Assembly (NCBI GenBank): GCA_944386285.1
Contig: CALXAM010000007.1
Span: 20,675 to 84,674 of the forward strand
Direction: 5' to 3'
Source of the DNA: an uncultured Clostridia bacterium
Lineage (GTDB): Bacteria > Bacillota > Clostridia > Oscillospirales > Ruminococcaceae
Length of the DNA: 64,000 nt
A program made the translations under genes and the position numbers. Position 1 is the stretch's first letter. Each line of letters begins with the position of its first letter. The notes below the pieces were generated by a model. The model had not been told where the DNA came from and searched no databases. It saw only the letters and a program-made list of their open reading frames with translations. Below are positions 33,658-43,700 of this stretch, piece after piece.

Positions 33658-35983
33658 GACATTGAAAAATCTATTCAAACAGGACAAAGAAAAGTTTGTT
33701 GTTCCCAAAGGGGTGCAAGATGTAATTCCGATCAAGGCAATCTATGATGATGGAATTTTTCAGGTTGGAAAAGATAAATACTCTAAATCTTATAAGTTTA
33801 CCGATATAAACTATGCTGTTGCCAGTAGAGAAGATAAGGAAGCAATGTTCCTTGAATATTCGGAACTTCTCAATTCCTTTGACAGCGGAGCAACAACAAA
33901 AATTACGATCAACAACCGCAGGCTTAACCGCCGTGATTTTGAAAAAACAATCCTGCTTCCTCTTACGGGTGATGAACTGGACGAATACCGTGAGGAATAC
34001 AATAAGATGTTGCTTGAAAAGGCGACGGGAGCAAATGCTATTGTGCAGGATAAATATATCACTATTTCTGTAAGCAAGAAAAGCATTGAAGAAGCGAGGA
34101 ATTATTTTTCTCGTGTGGGTGCTGACCTAATTGCACACTTTGGCAGGCTTGGCAGCAAGTGCGTTGAATTGGAAACAGATGAACGCCTGAGAGTTTTCCA
34201 CGACTTTTACCGAGTTGGTGAGGAAAGCTCTTTTCGTTTTGACATTAAGGAAACACGAAAGAAAGGACACGATTTCAAAGACTATATCTGTCCCGATTCT
34301 ATGGAGTTCGAAAAAGATTATTTTAAAATTGGCGAGCGTTATGGCAGAGTTCTTTTTCTCCGTGAATATGCTTCCTATATCAAAGACAGTATGGTAGCGG
34401 AGCTTACCGATCTCAATCGTAACCTGATGATGTCTATTGATGTCGTTCCCGTGCCGACTGATGAAGCGGTAAGAGAAGCAGAAAACCGTCTGCTCGGCGT
34501 GGAGACAAACATAACGAATTGGCAAAGGCGACAAAACTCCAACAATAACTTTTCTGCAACCGTACCGTATGATATGGAACAGCAGAAAAAAGAAATGAAA
34601 GAATTTCTTGATGATTTGACAACAAGAGATCAGAGAATGATGTTTGCAGTTGTAACCTTTGTTCTTACAGCAGAAACCAAAGAACAGCTCGATCAGGATA
34701 CCGAAGCACTCTTGACCACTGCAAGAAAACATCTTTGTCAATTTGGTGTTTTGAAATTTCAGCAGATGGACGGGTTAAATACGGTAATGCCTTTTGGTAC
34801 ACGAAAAATTGATACCTTCAGAACGCTCACAACCGAGTCGTTGGCAGTATTTATTCCCTTCCGTGTTCAAGATATTTATCACGAAAACGGTATTTACTAC
34901 GGGCAGAATGTTATCAGCAAGAATATGATTATTGCAGACCGTAAACAGCTATTGAACGGAAACTCGTTTATTCTTGGTGTTTCGGGCGGTGGTAAATCGT
35001 TTGCGGCAAAGGGAGAAATTGAAAACATTATTCTATCCTCTAATGCAGATGTTATCATCATTGATCCTGAGAGAGAGTATTCTTCACTTGTAAAAGCGTT
35101 GGGCGGTGAGATTATCAATATCTCAGCGACTTCTTCTAACCATATCAATGCAATGGATATGAACAAGGAGTATGGTGATGGAGCAAATCCGGTTATACTC
35201 AAGTCGGAATTTATTATGTCACTGTGCGAACAGCTTATCGGCGGTAATAATCTCGGTGCAAAGCAAAAGTCAATCATTGACCGTTGTACTGCCAGTGTTT
35301 ACCGTACCTATCAGCAGAACGATTATACAGGCACAGTACCGACTTTGCAGGATTTTCGTGCTGAACTTCTTAAACAGAATGAGCCTGAAGCACAGGAAAT
35401 TGCTCTTGCCATTGAGCTGTTTACCAATGGCTCGCTTAATACCTTTGCAAAACAAAGCAATGTGGATACTGCTAACCGTCTGATTTGTTATGACATTCTT
35501 GATCTTGGCAAACAGCTTATGCCTATCGGTATGCTTGTAGTTCTTGATTCTATTCTGAACAGAATTACACAGAACAGAGCTAAGGGAAAGCATACCTATA
35601 TTTTCATTGATGAGATTTACTTGCTTTTCCAGCACGAGTATAGTGCAAACTTCTTGTTTACGCTTTGGAAGCGAGTTAGAAAATACGGTGCGTATGCAAC
35701 AGGTATTACGCAGAATGTTGATGACCTTTTGCAGAGTCACACTGCGAGAACAATGCTCGCAAACAGTGAGTTTATCATTATGCTCAATCAGGCTTCGACC
35801 GATAGAATTGAGCTTGCGAAACTGCTTAATATTTCTGATCTTCAGATGTCCTATATAACCAATGTGGAAGCGGGACACGGACTTATCAAGGTGGGCAGTT
35901 CTCTTGTACCGTTTGCAAATAAGTTCCCTAAAAACACGAAACTTTATAAACTGATGACCACAAAGCCGGGCGAGGGCGTATAG
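33650..35983 (+). CDS. virB4: VirB4-type conjugation ATPase
   Basis: A 777-aa VirB4/TraE ATPase. Walker A is ILGVSGGGKSFAAKG (Lys449), Walker B is YIFIDEIYLLF, and the C-terminal RVRKYGAYATGITQNVDDLL segment is typical. The N-terminal half has the CagE-like region with KKGHDFKDYICP and LREYASYIKDSMVAELTDLNRNLMMSIDVVP. It powers assembly of and transport through the mating channel, on the cytoplasmic membrane face. AAAGGAGG lies inside the PrgI gene. Confidence 0.95.
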   Translation: MIKTLKNLFKQDKEKFVVPKGVQDVIPIKAIYDDGIFQVGKDKYSKSYKFTDINYAVASREDKEAMFLEYSELLNSFDSGATTKITINNRRLNRRDFEKTILLPLTGDELDEYREEYNKMLLEKATGANAIVQDKYITISVSKKSIEEARNYFSRVGADLIAHFGRLGSKCVELETDERLRVFHDFYRVGEESSFRFDIKETRKKGHDFKDYICPDSMEFEKDYFKIGERYGRVLFLREYASYIKDSMVAELTDLNRNLMMSIDVVPVPTDEAVREAENRLLGVETNITNWQRRQNSNNNFSATVPYDMEQQKKEMKEFLDDLTTRDQRMMFAVVTFVLTAETKEQLDQDTEALLTTARKHLCQFGVLKFQQMDGLNTVMPFGTRKIDTFRTLTTESLAVFIPFRVQDIYHENGIYYGQNVISKNMIIADRKQLLNGNSFILGVSGGGKSFAAKGEIENIILSSNADVIIIDPEREYSSLVKALGGEIINISATSSNHINAMDMNKEYGDGANPVILKSEFIMSLCEQLIGGNNLGAKQKSIIDRCTASVYRTYQQNDYTGTVPTLQDFRAELLKQNEPEAQEIALAIELFTNGSLNTFAKQSNVDTANRLICYDILDLGKQLMPIGMLVVLDSILNRITQNRAKGKHTYIFIDEIYLLFQHEYSANFLFTLWKRVRKYGAYATGITQNVDDLLQSHTARTMLANSEFIIMLNQASTDRIELAKLLNISDLQMSYITNVEAGHGLIKVGSSLVPFANKFPKNTKLYKLMTTKPGEGV

Positions 35984-36015
35984 CTCTCGCTTGTAGCTTT
36001 TAGAAAGGAAAAACA

Positions 36016-36837
36016 ATGAAAAAGACTATATGTATCATTTTGGCAACGGTATTTACCGTGCTTCTCGGCGTCAGTGGTTACTTTATCTTCGACTATTACA
36101 CAGAAGCTGAGAAACAAACACAGATGTATGATTCTCTTGTGCAGATTGTAGAGGACAGTGAAAGTAAGGCTGTTGAGCCAATCAAATATTCGGAAGATAA
36201 GACAATCCTTCCGGAGCTTACCGAACTATATCAGCAAAACAGTGATTTGGTTGGGTGGATTTGCATAGAGGACACTAAAATCAATTATCCTGTTATGCAG
36301 ACAGTTGAAACCTCCAATTATTATTTGAGACGAGGCTTTGATAAAAAATATACTGTTTACGGTTGTCCTTATGTTCAAGAGGACTGTGATGTTTCAAAGC
36401 CTTCTGACAATGTGGTGATCTACGGACATCATATGAATAACGGAACAATGTTTGCCGACCTTGAAAAATTTAAGAATGAGGAATTTTGGCAGGAACACAA
36501 AATCATTGATTTTAATACCCTGACTGAGAAAAACAAGTATGAAGTCCTTGCGGTTTTTAAAACAGCAGTATATACCGACAGTTCTGATTCATTCAAATAC
36601 TATCGGTTTACAGACGCACAGTCACCGGAAGAATTTAAGTCTTATGTTGACAAGTGCAAGGAACTTTCTCTCTATGATACGGGCGTATCGGCAGAGTATG
36701 GCGATAAACTGATAACTCTATCTACTTGTGAATATTCCCGCACTAATGGCAGCCTTGTTGTAGTGGCAAAAAAAGTAACGGAAAGCGGTGGTGCCAATGC
36801 TTCCGCAAATGACGGGGCGACAGAGATACCGAGCTAA
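36016..36837 (+). CDS. srtB: Class B sortase
   Basis: A 273-aa membrane-anchored transpeptidase. An N-terminal helix (ICIILATVFTVLLGVSGYFIF) is followed by the sortase fold with the catalytic His in VIYGHHMNNGTMF (His138/139), Cys238 in LSTCEYSRT and Arg242. The LVGWICIEDTKINYPVMQ start and the LEKFKNEEFW helix are typical of SrtB. Class B sortases of Clostridia cut (S/P)PxTG-like signals; the adhesin at 6253 ends in TPKTGD and is the probable substrate. Sortases in this position are regular parts of Tn1549-type transfer operons. Confidence 0.93.
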   Translation: MKKTICIILATVFTVLLGVSGYFIFDYYTEAEKQTQMYDSLVQIVEDSESKAVEPIKYSEDKTILPELTELYQQNSDLVGWICIEDTKINYPVMQTVETSNYYLRRGFDKKYTVYGCPYVQEDCDVSKPSDNVVIYGHHMNNGTMFADLEKFKNEEFWQEHKIIDFNTLTEKNKYEVLAVFKTAVYTDSSDSFKYYRFTDAQSPEEFKSYVDKCKELSLYDTGVSAEYGDKLITLSTCEYSRTNGSLVVVAKKVTESGGANASANDGATEIPS

Positions 36838-37159
36838 CGCCCTAATAAAAAAGCTGTGTGCTAACTATATAGATGGAAATTGCTTGCTGCTTGATGACGG
36901 AGAAAGCTGTGTCTGTGTGCAGAGCATTTCCTATTCCTTGTTATGTAAGTATTTTCGCAATGCTGTTCTTCCGGCTGATCCAGTGTTAGAAGCAGAAATT
37001 CTTGGAACACACCCTGAAAAGTGTGTTTCCTGCGGTAAGCCGATTATCAAGAAAGGAAACAGAAAAAAATACTGTGAGAAGTGTGCCGAGATTATATATA
37101 AAAGGCAGCAGGCAGAGTACGCAAGAAAGAAGCGTGCAGAGTCGAAAAATAGGAGCTGA
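36797..37159 (+). CDS. Cysteine-rich VLP-type protein
   Basis: A 120-aa protein overlapping the sortase gene; ATG 36797 chosen, GTG 36788 and ATG 36812 also possible. The N-terminal part (CANYIDGNCLLLDDGESCVCVQSISYSLLCKYFRNAVLPAD) matches the Cys_rich_VLP domain of Firmicute mobile elements. The C-terminal part is a zinc ribbon, CVSCGKPI ... CEKCAEI, followed by a basic helix. Probably nucleic-acid binding; function not established. Confidence 0.8.
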   Translation: MLPQMTGRQRYRANALIKKLCANYIDGNCLLLDDGESCVCVQSISYSLLCKYFRNAVLPADPVLEAEILGTHPEKCVSCGKPIIKKGNRKKYCEKCAEIIYKRQQAEYARKKRAESKNRS

Positions 37160-37200
37160 AAAGTCCTTATTTTATGCGGGTTTTCAGCACTTGTACTTTG

Positions 37201-37236
37201 AGGGGCAAGGTGTTTATACCTTTGCCCCTATTTTTT
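37201..37236 (+). terminator. Terminator ahead of the CHAP gene
   Basis: Stem AGGGGCAAGGT (from 37201) with ACCTTTGCCCCT (to 37230), one bulged base, then TATTTTTT. It separates the secretion operon from the CHAP gene. Confidence 0.8.
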
Positions 37237-37275
37237 AAATTAAAAGCGTGACAAATGCTTGGAAAGGAGGTTTTT

Positions 37276-39000
37276 ATGGCAGACATTAAAACAAGAGATG
37301 TTGTAAAAGGCTCAATCAAAACAATAGATAAATCGGCAGTTGCCGCCGAGCGTATGAAGTCCGCATTTATTCAGACCAAAGATAAAGCGGAACATTCCGT
37401 TTATATTCAGGAAGGAAGTGCAGAAGAATACGCTTCCAACCGATTGGAAAGCGGTGTTGACCGTGCTTCTCACGAAGCCGTACACCAGTTTGACAAACAA
37501 GGTCGAAAAGGTGTGCAGAGAACAAAACAGAATATCGTCAAAGCAAAAGACGGTATTCAGAAATTCAAGGAAAAACGGGCAGCGCAGTCATTGGAAAAGC
37601 AATCGTTTCGTACTATCCGAAATAAAGGTGTTAAAGCTGCGGAGCAAACGCAAAAAACAGTGAAACAATCTGCTCGTTCTGCGGGAAAAAAGACAATAAA
37701 GACTGTTGGAAAAGGCTCTGCAAAAGCTGCACAGAAAACTGTGAAGACCGCAGAGCGTACCGCTAAAACGACGGTGAAAACGGCACAGCAAACAGCGAAA
37801 GCCGCACAAAAAACGGCACAAGCTACGGCAAAAGCAGCTCAACGGGCAGCTCAGGCTGCAAGGGCTGCAACTCGTGCCGCCATTGCCACTGCAAAGGCGA
37901 TTGCCAAAGCAATAGCAGTTACGGTTAAGGCAATTATTGCCGGAACAAAAGCATTGATTGCCGCTATCGCCGCAGGTGGTTGGGTGGCGGTTTTGATCAT
38001 TATTGTAATCTGCTTAATAGCTATGATACTCGGCTCGGTATTTGGAATCTTTTTCTCAGGAGAAGATTCTTCAACCGGACAGTCAATGCAGACTGTTGTT
38101 CAGGAAATCAACACTGAATATGACGCAAAACTGCAAGAGAAAAAGAGTTCAGTATCCTATGATATTCTTGAAATGAGTGGAAGCAGAGCCGTTTGGAAAG
38201 AAGTTCTTGCGGTGTATTCTGTTAAGGTTAACACTGATCCTAATAATCCGCAGGAGGTCACAACAATAGATGATTCAAAAAAGCAGCTTCTAAAAGAAAT
38301 CTTTTGGAAAATGAATGAAATATCTTCCCGAACGGAGACAAAGACCGAAACAGTGATTGTAGAGACAGATGACGGTCACGGTAATATTGTGGAAACTAAA
38401 AAGACTGTTACCCGAACTTACTTATATATTACAGTAAATCACAAAACAGTTGAGGAGATGGCTACTGAGTATGGCTTCAATGAAGAACAAAAAAGCTATC
38501 TTACAGAATTGCTTGCAGATGAAAACAATTCTCTGTGGTCACAGGTTCTTTATGGAATTGCAGGTGCCGACGATCAGATTGTATCAGTAGCATTTTCACA
38601 GATTGGAAATGTTGGCGGCGATCCATACTGGTCTTGGTACGGCTTTAATTCCCGTGTCGAGTGGTGTGCGTGTTTCGTTAGTTGGTGTGCTAATGAATGC
38701 GGCTATATTGACGCAGGCGTTGTGCCAAAATACGCAGGCTGCGTTAATGGTGTTAACTGGTTTAAAGAGCGAGGACAATGGATGGACGGAAGTGATGAGC
38801 CAGTTCCCGGTATGATTATCTTTTTCGATTGGAATGATGAGAGTGGTCAAGACGGACTATCTGATCATACAGGTATTGTCCAAAAAGTAGAAAACGGACG
38901 AGTTTATACAGTTGAGGGTAATTCTAATGATTCTGTTCGTCAGAATAGTTATCCGGTCGGAGATAATGAAATTCTCGGCTACGGAGTCCCTCAATATTAA
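37276..39000 (+). CDS. CHAP-domain peptidoglycan hydrolase of the transfer system
   Basis: ATG 37276 with AAAGGAGG upstream; 574 aa. Residues 1-120 are charged and soluble. About 120-230 is a Lys/Ala/Thr-rich region made of imperfect KTAQ/KTV repeats, likely helical. One membrane span follows ([24 protein letters not shown]). The outer part ends in a CHAP amidase domain with the catalytic Cys in [18 protein letters not shown] and His in [22 protein letters not shown]. It opens the cell wall for the mating channel, like Tn916 Orf14 and VirB1-type enzymes. Confidence 0.92.
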   Translation: MADIKTRDVVKGSIKTIDKSAVAAERMKSAFIQTKDKAEHSVYIQEGSAEEYASNRLESGVDRASHEAVHQFDKQGRKGVQRTKQNIVKAKDGIQKFKEKRAAQSLEKQSFRTIRNKGVKAAEQTQKTVKQSARSAGKKTIKTVGKGSAKAAQKTVKTAERTAKTTVKTAQQTAKAAQKTAQATAKAAQRAAQAARAATRAAIATAKAIAKAIAVTVKAIIAGTKALIAAIAAGGWVAVLIIIVICLIAMILGSVFGIFFSGEDSSTGQSMQTVVQEINTEYDAKLQEKKSSVSYDILEMSGSRAVWKEVLAVYSVKVNTDPNNPQEVTTIDDSKKQLLKEIFWKMNEISSRTETKTETVIVETDDGHGNIVETKKTVTRTYLYITVNHKTVEEMATEYGFNEEQKSYLTELLADENNSLWSQVLYGIAGADDQIVSVAFSQIGNVGGDPYWSWYGFNSRVEWCACFVSWCANECGYIDAGVVPKYAGCVNGVNWFKERGQWMDGSDEPVPGMIIFFDWNDESGQDGLSDHTGIVQKVENGRVYTVEGNSNDSVRQNSYPVGDNEILGYGVPQY

Positions 39001-39001
39001 A

Positions 39002-39029
39002 AGAGTGCTGTCCATTTGGGCAGCACTCT
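39002..39029. terminator. Two-way terminator between convergent genes
   Basis: A 12-bp stem (39002-39013 with 39018-39029, one G-U pair). On the minus strand it is followed by CTTTT, on the plus strand by GAATTT. It ends both the CHAP and the XRE transcripts. Confidence 0.75.
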
Positions 39030-39051
39030 GAATTTACATATCTAATAATAT

Positions 39052-39360
39052 TTACTTTTTTAAGTCTCTTGCAATGGCAATGAGATTGTCGAGCTGTTCA
39101 TTATTTAATGATTTTGCAATTTCAAAAAGCTCATTTGCCTTTGTGGGATTAGTTGACTTGGTATCAAAGAAGTCTTTAGGTTCTATACCAAGATATTCAC
39201 AAATATAAAAGAATGTCATCATAGAAGGAAGATTTACACCATTTTCGATATTGTTAATATAACCAGCGCTTTGACCGATTGACAAGCTCATATCCCGTGC
39301 AGAAGCACCTTTATTTATGCGCAGCTCGGTTAGCCTTTTTATAAAATCTTCTTTATCCAT
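39052..39360 (-). CDS. XRE-family repressor
   Basis: The start is the ATG at 39360-39358 with AAAGGTGGTGAGG upstream on the minus strand; the longer frame to 39555 runs through the promoter region. The 102-aa product has a Cro/CI helix-turn-helix (ELRINKGASARDMSLSIGQSAGYINNIENGVNLPSMMTFFYICEYLGI) and a short helical tail. It is the only ICE gene on the minus strand and is divergent from the SLOG gene. A 7-bp dyad within the facing promoter is its probable operator. Confidence 0.88.
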   Translation of the reverse strand: MDKEDFIKRLTELRINKGASARDMSLSIGQSAGYINNIENGVNLPSMMTFFYICEYLGIEPKDFFDTKSTNPTKANELFEIAKSLNNEQLDNLIAIARDLKK

Positions 39361-39434
39361 AGTCCTCACCACCTTTATATATAATTTTACTATATACATG
39401 CCTCTATTCTGTCCGGTTATTTTAGTAGTTTTCG

Positions 39435-39463
39435 TTGACATATCTAAAATAATTAGATATAAT
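39435..39463 (+). promoter_or_regulatory. Consensus promoter with a built-in operator
   Basis: TTGACA at 39435-39440, 17 bp, TATAAT at 39458-39463: a perfect sigma-A promoter. Its spacer is a dyad, TATCTAA (39441-39447), AATAA, TTAGATA (39453-39459), reaching into the -10 box. A repressor bound here would block RNA polymerase directly. The XRE protein encoded next door is the natural candidate. Confidence 0.8.
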
Positions 39464-39498
39464 ACTGATAAGTATATATTTTGATTAGATGTGACAAT

Positions 39499-39987
39499 AT
39501 GAAAGAAAAAACGGCTTGTTTTACGGGACACAGAAAAATAGCGTCCGGACAACAAAAACTTGTTGTCGAACGCTTGAGACAGACGGTAGAAAATCTCATT
39601 TTAAATGGATATTGTTATTTTGGTGCTGGCGGGGCATTGGGCTTTGATACATTGGCAGCACAATGTGTATTGTCCTTAAAAAAACAATACCCTCATATTA
39701 AACTGATTTTAGTTTTGCCTTGTGAAACCCAAACAAGCGGTTGGAGCAAGGGAGATATTGATGTTTATGAACAGATCAAATCTCAGGCGGATAAGGTAGT
39801 ATATACCTCAAAAGAATATACAAGGGGGTGTATGTTTAAGAGAAACCGTCATTTGGTGGATTACAGTAGTGTATGTATAGCATATCTAACCGAAACAAAA
39901 GGCGGAACGGCTTATACAGTAAATTATGCTATACAAAAGAATATAAAAGTAGTTAATTTGGCACAAGGGTTTAGTAATGTAAAATAA
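39499..39987 (+). CDS. SLOG-family nucleotide-binding protein (DUF1273/YpsA-like)
   Basis: ATG 39499 (MKEKTACFTGHRKI), 162 aa. The SLOG Rossmann-like fold shows CFTGHR at the first strand, YFGAGGALGFDTLAAQ, LILVLPCETQ and RNRHLVDYSSVCIAYL ... KGGTAYTVNYA. Such domains bind nucleotide ligands and occur in signalling and defence systems. It lies under the operator-bearing promoter and just upstream of the defence operon, whose helicase carries another SLOG domain. Ligand unknown. Confidence 0.87.
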   Translation: MKEKTACFTGHRKIASGQQKLVVERLRQTVENLILNGYCYFGAGGALGFDTLAAQCVLSLKKQYPHIKLILVLPCETQTSGWSKGDIDVYEQIKSQADKVVYTSKEYTRGCMFKRNRHLVDYSSVCIAYLTETKGGTAYTVNYAIQKNIKVVNLAQGFSNVK

Positions 39988-40002
39988 CGGGGAGAGAAAG
40001 AA

Positions 40003-40224
40003 ATGACCACAAAACAAATTATTCGTCAAATCGCAAGGGATAATAATGTTACACCAAAACAAGTAGAGGAAGATATAAAGGAGGCTATTCGTGCAGCAAT
40101 GGCTTCTGATGATCCGCAAGCACAAGCAATATGGAGGCAAATAGCGCCTGATGGCAAGGAGCCGTCAATAGATACTTTTTTGAAGTTTTGTGCTAATAGA
40201 ATACATAACCAAAACCAATTATAA
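40003..40224 (+). CDS. Small protein resembling the Spo0A C-terminal domain group
   Basis: A 73-aa protein, 15 bases after the SLOG gene, with GGGGAGAG upstream. The pattern MTTKQIIRQIARDNNVTPKQVEEDIKEAIRAAMAS ... PSIDTFLKFCANRI resembles small ICE proteins annotated as sporulation initiation factor Spo0A C-terminal-like, a helical DNA-binding fold. It probably acts as a small regulator. Assignment is from memory of the pattern. Confidence 0.6.
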   Translation: MTTKQIIRQIARDNNVTPKQVEEDIKEAIRAAMASDDPQAQAIWRQIAPDGKEPSIDTFLKFCANRIHNQNQL

Positions 40225-40280
40225 TATTGCTTATATTATTTACCCTTCTACCATTATAATAATTTGTAAAAGGTAAAATA

Positions 40281-40337
40281 AGACTGTCTGTTTGACAGAT
40301 AGACAGTCTGAAAGCTCGCTTTTCAGCGAGCTTTTTC
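40281..40337 (+). terminator. Tandem hairpins ending the SLOG unit
   Basis: A 9-bp hairpin (40281-40289 with 40301-40309) is followed by a 10-bp terminator stem (40311-40320 with 40325-40334), TTTC loop and T-run. Strong termination. Confidence 0.88.
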
Positions 40338-40431
40338 TATATACACTACAGTATAAGTGTAATAACTATTAGAAGGTGTGATGAAATAGCGACACCTAAT
40401 GCTGAATAATAGATTGTTTTCGACTAAATTG

Positions 40432-40460
40432 TTGTTTTTTGCGAGATTTTAATATATAAT
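40432..40460 (+). promoter_or_regulatory. Promoter for the HTH gene and defence operon
   Basis: TTGTTT at 40432-40437, 17 bp, TATAAT at 40455-40460. An AGGTGT/ACACCT inverted repeat lies about 60 bp upstream (40374-40397). It is the only clear promoter ahead of the helicase-to-Res run of genes. Confidence 0.65.
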
Positions 40461-40515
40461 GTAGTCTGTATAGGTGCATTTGCCTGTTTATTGTTTTTAG
40501 AAAGGATGAAGTGCT

Positions 40516-40722
40516 ATGCGAGTAAGTTACAACAAGCTTCAAAAGCTGATGATAGATAATCAAATGAAAAGAAATGACTTGATAAGAGCGGCGGAACTTA
40601 GCCCGTATATGGCAACGAAAATCTATAAGAATGAACCCGTATCCCTTGAAGTGCTTATGCGTATCTGTAAAGTATTTCATTGTGATATTGGAGATATATG
40701 CGAAATTATTTTAGACGAATAA
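40516..40722 (+). CDS. Small Cro/CI-type HTH regulator
   Basis: A 68-aa protein, almost wholly a helix-turn-helix domain (YNKLQKLMIDNQMKRNDLIRAAELSPYMATKIYKNEPVSLEVLMRICKVFHCDIGDICEII), the YozG-like group. It starts at ATG 40516 with AAAGGATG upstream and stands first in the run leading to the defence operon, 41 bp before the helicase start. Likely controls that operon. Confidence 0.85.
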   Translation: MRVSYNKLQKLMIDNQMKRNDLIRAAELSPYMATKIYKNEPVSLEVLMRICKVFHCDIGDICEIILDE

Positions 40723-40763
40723 AATTGGTTGTTATATGATTTTTGTCAGGTAGGAGAATGAAT

Positions 40764-43700
40764 ATGGAGTTGATTAACAACACTAGCAAAACATTGAGAG
40801 ATGATTTAGCTATTGAGATACATAAAGGCAGTAAGCTGTCTATTGCAGCAGCTTGTTTCTCGATTTATGCCTTTCAGGAACTGAAAAAAGAATTAAAAGG
40901 AATCGAGGAACTTAGATTTATTTTTACATCTCCTACATTTACAACGGAAAAGGCTAAGAAAGAAAAACGAGAGTTCTATATTCCTCGCTTAAATCGTGAA
41001 CGCAGCTTGTACGGAACAGAATTTGAGGTAAAGCTGCGAAATGAACTGACTCAAAAAGCCATTGCTAAAGAATGTGCCCAGTGGATAAAGGAAAAGGTTA
41101 CTTTCAAGTCCAACACCACCGGCGATAATATGATGGGATTTATCAACCTTGATGATAAGAACTATATGCCGGTAAACGGATTTACGACGGTTGACCTCGG
41201 CTGTGAGCGTGGCAATAACGCCTATAATATGGTTCAAAAAACAGAAGCTCCGGTTTCAACTGCATATCTTGAACTGTTTGATAGCTTATGGAACGACAAT
41301 ACAAAATTACAGGTTGTAACCGATGAGGTAATAGATAGCATTACAGCAGCATATCAGGAAAACTCTCCTGACTTCATTTACTTTGTGACGCTCTATAACA
41401 TTTTCAATGAGTTTTTGGAAGATATATCTGAGGATGTTCTCCCTAACGAAGCAACCGGATTTAAGAACAGCAAGATTTGGAGTATGCTTTATAATTTCCA
41501 AAAAGATGCTGTTCTTGCAATTATCAATAAACTTGAAAAGTTTAATGGATGTATTCTGGCAGACAGTGTAGGTCTTGGTAAAACTTTCACTGCTCTTGCA
41601 GTTATTAAATACTATGAAAACAGGAATAAATCCGTTTTGGTTTTATGTCCTAAAAAACTGACCAACAACTGGAATACATATAAAGACAACTATGTAAATA
41701 ACCCTATTGCGTCTGATAGACTCCGCTATGATGTTTTGTATCATACTGACCTGAACCGTACACACGGTAAATCAAACGGACTTGATTTAGATAGATTGAA
41801 TTGGAGTGCCTACGACCTTGTTGTAATTGATGAGTCCCATAATTTTCGTAATGGAGGAAAGCTCAGCGGTGAAGAAAATGAAAAGGAAAACCGCTATCTG
41901 AGATTGCTAAACAGGGTTATCCGAAAAGGTGTTAAGACAAAGGTGCTTATGCTGTCAGCAACGCCGGTTAATAACAGATTTAATGACCTTAAAAATCAAC
42001 TTGCACTTGCTTATGAAGGCAATACTGACTACATAGACGAAAAACTGAATACAACTCGTTCGATTGATGAGATTTTTAAAAGCGCTCAGAGAGCTTTCAA
42101 CACTTGGAGTAAATGGGAACCGCAGGATAGGACTACCGAAAACCTGCTAAAAATGCTTGACTTCGATTTCTTTGAAGTGCTGGATAGTGTTACGATTGCA
42201 CGCTCGAGAAAACATATTCAGAAATACTACGATACAACCGATATTGGTACATTCCCTACAAGGCTCAAGCCTATTTCTTTAAGACCTCAGCTTACTGACC
42301 TAAAAGAAGCAATAAACTACAACGAGATTTTTGAGCAGCTTATGCTGTTATCACTGACAATTTACACGCCGACGCACTATATTCTGCCGAGCAAAATGGA
42401 AAAGTATGCGGAGCTGTACGAAGATAACAAAGTCAATATCGGTTTTACACAGGCAAATCGTGAGCAAGGTATTCGACGATTGACTGCTATCAACCTAATG
42501 AAACGTATGGAAAGCTCAGTATATTCATTTAATCTTACCTTAAAGCGAATTAAAGAATTGATTGAGAACACAATCCATACCATAGACACTTATGATCGTT
42601 CCTCAGCAGTCAAACTTGAACTTACCGATATATCTGATATTGACGAGTATGACAGTGATGATCAGAACGGTGATGAACTGTTTACTTTCGGCAGAAAGGT
42701 TAAAATAGATCTTGCGGATATGGATTATAAGTCGTGGAGAGACAGCCTTACAAAAGACGCAGAGGTTTTAGAACTTCTGACCTTGATGGTTGGAGATATT
42801 ACACCGGAACACGATTCTAAGCTGCAAGAGTTATTCAGGGTAATTCGTAATAAGTTAGAACATCCGATTAACACTGGAAACAAGAAGATTATTATATTTA
42901 CTGCTTTTGCGGATACTGCCGGATATTTATATGACAATGTAAGCCGTTATGTAAAAGAAAACTTTGGCTTAAATACAGCAATGGTATCCGGTACGGTAGA
43001 GGGTAAAACTACTGTGCCAAAGCTCAGAAATGACTTAAATACTGTTCTGACCTGCTTCTCCCCTATTTCAAAGGACAAGCAGCTGCTTATGCCCAATGAC
43101 AATACAGAGATTGATTTCTTGATTGCTACCGACTGTATTTCCGAAGGTCAGAACTTGCAGGACTGTGACTATTTGATCAACTATGACATACATTGGAACC
43201 CTGTACGTATCATACAGCGTTTCGGACGAATCGACCGTATCGGTAGTAAAAATGCGTACATCCAGCTTGTAAACTTTTGGCCGGATGTTACGCTTGATGA
43301 GTATATCGACTTAAAGGCAAAGGTTGAAACCCGTATGAAGATTGTGGATATGACCGCAACTGGCGATGATAACCTTTTAAGTGATGAAGAAAAAACCGAT
43401 CTCGAATATAGAAAATTACAATTAAAGCGTCTGCAAGAAGAAGTTGTTGATATTGAGGATATGACGACTGGTATTTCCATTATGGATTTGGGACTTAACG
43501 AGTTCAGAATGGATTTGTTAGAGTATATCAAACATCACGACGATATTGACAAAACCCCGTTTGGATTGCACGCTGTTGTTTCTGCAACGGAAGATATGCC
43601 GGAGGGTGTTATCTATGTGCTGAAAAACCGTTCAAACAGTGTGAATATTGACAATCAGAACCGCCTCCACCCATTCTATATGGTTTACATCAGTAACGAC

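Noticed and set aside
34127..36016. Minus-strand ORFs of 204 and 248 aa inside virB4
   Set aside because: Fully antisense to a conserved ATPase gene, without ribosome sites or recognisable motifs.
36838..37275. ORF 37002-37238 on the + strand
   Set aside because: Frame-shifted shadow of the cysteine-rich VLP gene that runs into a terminator.
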